Both the position numbers and the translations under genes were made by a program. Below, one piece after another: positions 1 through 15,000 of a stretch of DNA of 15,000 bases. The DNA lies in assembly GCA_012295275.1 (NCBI GenBank), contig CM022667.1, positions 12,785,038-12,800,037 on the forward strand. The letters are read 5' to 3'. Below the pieces are notes generated by a model. The model was not told where the DNA came from. It worked only from the letters and a program-made list of their open reading frames with translations, and searched no databases. Position 1 is the first letter of the stretch, and each line of letters starts with the position of its first letter. The DNA comes from Chrysomallon squamiferum. Taxonomy: Eukaryota; Mollusca; Gastropoda; Neomphalida; Peltospiridae.

Positions 1-333
1 AAAGAAAAGCCTTTAGAAGAGCAGCTACTGATTTCTTTTATTAGATTCTGTTGTTCATAAATCAGGAAAATATATTCAGTATTAATAATGTCTATGGAGA
101 TATGATTGTAGCTAATTATTTTAATAGCAGTGTGATATCAAACAGTGGTATGTATTGCTTGTTGTATCAAATATAACTGTTAAAAACTAACTTATTTTTC
201 CATTTAAATTTTTTTTTTTATTATATACATAATTATTGCTATTATTAGTTTATTTCATTATTATTCTGTTGCTATTGTTATTTTAATTTCCTATTATGGT
301 TTTATTTTATTGTATCCCTTATTGTAATTTCTG

Positions 334-909
334 TAAATTAAATAAGTAATACAAAAACACTAAGATAAATGTTTTCAGATTTTAAAAAAAAAAAAATGTA
401 TAAAAAAAAATTATCCATTTATTTTATGTTCTTGTTTCACAAACAAACCTATTAAAATGCAAGTTATACAATTTTTCCTTATTGTTATATACATTTTTAA
501 ACTTGTTTTTTTTTTTTAATTTACTTTTTATTATTTTTTACTTTTGTAAGTAGATATTTTCTTTTTATGAGTCCTTTTTTTAAATGCTTTTGTTTTTTCT
601 TTTTAAATTTTTCTTTTTTGTTAAATTAAATAAGTAATACAAAAACACTAAGATAAATGTTCTCAGATTTAAAAAAAAAAAATGAATGTATAAAAAAAAT
701 TATCCATTTATTTTATGGTCTTGTTTCACAAACAAACCTATTTTAATGCAAGTTTTACAATTTTTCCTTATTGTTATATACATTTTTAAACTTGTTTTTT
801 TTTTTTAATTTACTTTTTATTATTTTTTACTTTTGTAAGTAAATATTTTCTTTTTATGAGTCCTTTTTTTAAATGCTTTTTTTTTTTTTCTTTTTTTTAT
901 TTTTTTTTT
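334..909. repeat. Two-copy tandem duplication, unit about 288 bp
   Basis: Copy 1 begins at 334 and copy 2 at 622, directly abutting it. Shared landmarks include AATAAGTAATACAAAAACAC (341 and 629), ATTATCCATTTATTTTATG, CACAAACAAACCTATT and TTTATGAGTCCTTTTTT, all 288-289 bases apart. The copies differ by a few substitutions and by homopolymer length. The right end fades into poly-T around 880-909. High identity suggests a fairly recent unequal exchange or slippage event. No coding capacity is seen. Confidence 0.9.
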
Positions 910-1014
910 AAATTAGATTTTTAAGGGGTTATTTTTTTTTTTTCATTTCTGTTTTAGAAGTCAAGAATTTTAGTAAATGAATATATTAAAAAATTTCACG
1001 TCATGATAACGAAT

Positions 1015-1180
1015 ATAAAAGTAGAAATAACAATAAAGACAATAATAATAATGACAATTCAGTGATACTTTCACAATGAAAATAATTATGATAAAAAAAT
1101 AATAATGATAAAAATAACATTATGATAATGATAATAACAACAACAATAACAACATGTAATAACAATAACAATAACAAAAT
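1015..1180. repeat. Imperfect AAT/AAC/GAT trinucleotide-rich stretch
   Basis: Interrupted runs of AATAATAAT, AACAATAAC and GATAATAAT on the plus strand make up this stretch. It looks like a degenerated microsatellite. Confidence 0.7.
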
Positions 1181-2319
1181 TGTAAACTAACTTTTCTAAC
1201 AAACATTTGATCTGGTTTTAATTTATATTCTGGACCAAGCTCAGACCCCATTAATGTATTTAGAATCAAGGTTAAAATAAGTTATTACGATTCTGAAATA
1301 TGATATCAAATTATGACAACAATATCAGCAACATGACCCTAACCTTGGATGAAACAAAATATATGTTAGTTTTAACACCCAAATAGAAAGTAATAAATTG
1401 TTTTAATGTACTGGGTGATATAAATATAACAGATAAATAATGTAATACTACACATGGAACAATGTTTTTACAATGGTATGTGACAGTGACTAATTTTATT
1501 GGTCACTTTGGCTACTTGTTACATGGTAGTTGTTGACATCACTGAATTTATTATCATCTTCTTGGCCTTGGAGATTATAAATTCAAGCAGACAGCCCCAA
1601 ATTGGTGACATTCTTTTTTTTTTTCTTTGCTTTGTTTTTATATAGTACTTAGTACAGTATATATAACAATGTTGTTTTTTTGTCTTTTTTTTTTCATCAG
1701 TAAGTATTAAAACTGGAGCATTGGCTAGAATGGAAAAATAAGCCAAAGAGAATTTTTCTCACTCATCAAGCTATATTTGATTGTATTTTAACAAAACAAT
1801 AGAAACAAAAAAAAATTGTTTGTTAGAATTGTTTATAACAGAGCACTGACTAGAACTGGAAATTACCCAGGATACAGTTTGTGACTGGCAGTTGTACTTA
1901 GTGTCACAGTTGCTTGATTTACACCTACACAATGTAATCACTACACCTGTACTAGCAGGTACTTTACAATTAGCCAGGTGTGCTGTTTATCAGTGTTATC
2001 AGTTTCATTACACAATGTTATATAAAATAGATGTTTTGTTGTCAGTGTTTTTAATTTAATGAAAATGATGTAATGTTCAAACAGAACCTGTTTGACCAAT
2101 ATAGATCTCAGTTTTTGTATGTATCTGTTTCTCTGAGTGTGTATGTGTGTGTAATTGTTATAACATACTTTACCTGACTTTAAAAGAAATTTATTTTCTG
2201 TGTATGCTTTTTCGTTTCTTTGTTCTTTCTGCTAAGATACAAAATCTGTGGTCAGAATTAATGGAATAAATAAAGAGAATAACCTTGATATTCAACAAAA
2301 ATGAGATTCACACTGGTCT

Positions 2320-2404
2320 AAAAAAAAAAAAAAAATAAAATAAAATAAAAGTAAATAGAATAGAATAGAAAAACAAACAAACAAAGAAAATAAATAATAA
2401 TAAC
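2320..2404. repeat. Poly-A followed by A-rich pentamer/tetramer repeats
   Basis: A run of about 15 A from 2320 is followed by (AAAAT)n, (AATAG)n, (AAAC)n and AAT repeats. It could be the decayed tail of a retroposed element, but I could not recognise an element body upstream. Confidence 0.6.
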
Positions 2405-2877
2405 AAATGTTCTTTGATGAAATGTAATCTTCTATAGACTTAATAAAATACTCAGAGATTTTTTCTTTAGCTGAAATTTATTGAATGAAATACACAGTGG
2501 TTTATAAATGGAGCATATAATAATGGCACTGAATTTTTTTTCTGATCACATATCCTATCACACTGATTTAATGATGATTATATCATACCACAGTGATTTC
2601 CTAAATGTGTTATTTAATGTGTTATTTACTCTTTCCGGTATGAAATTCAGTCAAAATGAAAAGGAGAAATGTTGTACTTTATTACTAACAAAGGTTGGTG
2701 ATGAGACACAAATTAAATAACAAAAAGGAATTAACCAAAATGAATTTATTTATTTATTTTTTTTAATTTTATTTTTTTATGTATAATCAAACAAATAATT
2801 AATAAATATATGAACTATATTTAATAAACTAGGGCAAATCATCAGAGAATCACTTTAAATTTTGATTTTGTTTTTAG

Positions 2878-13787
<10,910 letters not shown>

Positions 13788-13992
13788 GTAAGTATAAAAA
13801 TACAAATTTGATCTGTTTCTGTAAATAAAAATAGTCACTTGAATTGAACACCCATACATGTTTTAGGAATACCAGATGTTTTTAAATCTCTACTTTGGGT
13901 TGATATTTTCATATTTGCGTCATTTACAGTAATAGTTTTATCAGTTGCTTAAGAAGAAATAAATGTTACTACATTTTAATTTTAATGCAGGA

Positions 13993-14167
13993 ACACACAC
14001 ACACACACATGCACTCACACACACGCACGCACACACACATGCACTCACACACACACGCACACACACTCACACGCACACGCACACTCACACACACATGCAC
14101 ACACACACGCACACTCACCCCCCCACACACACACAAATATATACACATATACACACACACATACACA
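13993..14167. repeat. Long interrupted (CA)n tract with CG and CT variants
   Basis: About 175 bases of CA dinucleotides with CGCACG, TGCACTC and CACTCACC interruptions. The His/Thr-rich and Cys/Val-rich open frames seen on both strands here are products of this repeat. Confidence 0.96.
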
Positions 14168-14460
14168 TTTAATGCCTATAAAGTAAGATACATATTTCAG
14201 TAACAAATACATTTCTCAACATTCTAAGATGGCTACATTTTGTCCCATAATTAGAAAAAGTTATGGATTTCCTGAGAGTGAACTGATCAAAGCAAAAGTA
14301 AAGTAAGACTTTGTTTTCTACACTGTTTTTTTTCTAGCAGTGCAATCATGAATATTTATAAATTTTTTAACCTTTATTTTTGAGCTTTGTTATTAGTTTT
14401 TTTGTTGTGTTTTTTTTATCATATCTGCTATTCCTACTTATTTCTGTCAGTCGCCATTGT

Positions 14461-14800
14461 AACAGAGAATAAAGTAATTTGTGTGTGTGTGTGTGGTGTG
14501 TATGTGACATCAAAAATTAAGAGAATAAACACAATTATTATTAAATCAGTGTGCATATGTGTGTGTGTTTTTGTGCCTGTATTAAAATTAAAATTAACAG
14601 AATAAAATAAATTATGATCTCTGTATTAGTGTGTGCTTGTAAAATAAAGAGAATAAAGTAAATTATTATTATATCTGTGTGTACATGTGTGTGTAATTAA
14701 AATAAAGAGAAGAAAGTAAATTATTATTATTTCTGTGTGTACGCGCGTGTGATTAATTAAAATAAAGAGAAGAAAGTAAATCATTACTGAATATGCATGT
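14461..14800. repeat. Minisatellite of about 60 bp with embedded GT runs
   Basis: The motif AAAATAAAGAGAATAAAGTAAATTATTATT, cited here as AAATAAAGAGA plus AAGTAAATTATT, is followed by TCTGTGTGTACATGTGTGTG. Clear units begin at 14642, 14700 and 14760 (58 and 60 bases apart). More diverged units begin near 14461, 14515 and 14597. One unit has ACGCGCGTGTG in place of ACATGTGTGTG. Confidence 0.88.
14480..14506. repeat. (GT)n microsatellite
   Basis: About 12 GT units with one GG interruption. It is part of the first unit of the adjoining minisatellite. Confidence 0.9.
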
Positions 14801-15000
14801 TTGTATGTACGTATGTATGTCTGCATGTGTTTACTATAATTTAGAGTGACTGTTATTGTCATATGTGAAGAAAAAACCCTGTTGTTTGTTGCTTCAGTGA
14901 TTATCAGTATTCTGTCAGCCACTGAACATCATAACACTCACTTATCAGGGCTGAAAAGAAACTTGTTAATTACTGTGCAAAAATCACTTCAAAATAATAT

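Larger units (their letters stand above)
1..2877 (+). other. Intron (3' part) upstream of exon A
   Basis: No coding exon could be supported here. The sequence is very AT-rich, with homopolymer A and T runs, the 288-bp duplication listed separately, an imperfect AAT/AAC trinucleotide stretch, and a short run of A-rich pentamers and tetramers. Two open frames of 70-75 codons (1519-1746 minus, 2508-2720 plus) are low-complexity and have no recognisable family. The 3' end is a normal acceptor before exon A. The intron is therefore at least 2.9 kb. I infer that it separates the TM1 and TM2 exons of the transporter. Confidence 0.75.
13788..15000 (+). other. Intron (5' part) downstream of exon E
   Basis: A GTAAGT donor opens this intron. 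No following SLC7 exon (expected to start with an NLP-type motif and TM7) is visible before the window ends, so the intron is longer than 1.2 kb. It holds the (CA)n tract, two (GT)n tracts and a minisatellite of about 60 bp. Confidence 0.8.

Noticed and set aside
2320-2404. Poly-A tract as the tail of a LINE or SINE insertion.
   Set aside because: No element body, internal promoter box or target-site duplication could be made out around it.
13963-14203. His/Thr-rich plus-strand frames and a Cys/Val-rich minus-strand frame.
   Set aside because: All are translations of the (CA)n microsatellite.
14387-14922. Open frames on both strands downstream of exon E.
   Set aside because: They consist of GT repeats and the minisatellite of about 60 bp; no family similarity and no splice sites in phase with exon E.

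Overview
This window looks like nuclear DNA of an animal. It is AT-rich and full of mono-, di-, tri- and tetranucleotide microsatellites. Its only recognisable gene is split into small exons by GT-AG introns, one of them about 8.6 kb long. Nothing bacterial is visible: there are no operons, no ribosome binding sites, and no open frame longer than about 100 codons. The microsatellite mix, (CA)n, (GT)n, (AAT)n, (TTTA)n, (CATA)n and (CTGT)n, together with minisatellites in introns, suggests a spiralian invertebrate. A mollusc, possibly a cephalopod, is my best guess, but this is a weak inference from style rather than from a diagnostic element.

The gene is a plus-strand member of the SLC7 light-chain amino-acid transporter family (heteromeric LAT type, closest by eye to LAT1/SLC7A5 and LAT2/SLC7A8). 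Five consecutive internal exons are present: 2878-3036, 3574-3709, 12264-12389, 12903-13002 and 13743-13787. Their phases (0, 1, 1, 2, 2) join without a break, giving about 188 residues. These cover TM2 to TM6, including the extracellular cysteine that bonds to the 4F2hc heavy chain and the TM6 substrate-gating segment. The TM1 exon(s) should lie upstream of base 1 and the TM7-TM12 exons downstream of base 15000.

The rest is intronic. 1-2877 holds a 288-bp tandem duplication and A/T-rich simple repeats. 3037-3573 ends in a cluster of six identical ATTAATATTCAG motifs. 3710-12263 holds minisatellites with 55-bp and 61-bp periods, an irregular TTGCTGATATT family, several microsatellites, a palindromic (AAT)n(ATT)n block and a few undistinguished open frames. 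It ends in about nine tandem copies of a unit of about 65 bp that resembles a 3' splice site. 12390-12902 carries a (GT)n tract close to the donor, 13003-13742 carries long (TTA)n and (AAAT)n, and 13788-15000 carries a long (CA)n tract and a minisatellite of about 60 bp.

The most unusual signal is the second of two arrays of reiterated acceptor-like sequence (polypyrimidine + AG), each placed just before a real exon of the transporter. They could affect or simply tolerate splice-site choice, and RNA-seq would settle it. I found no convincing transposon, tRNA, rRNA, CRISPR or virus-derived gene.
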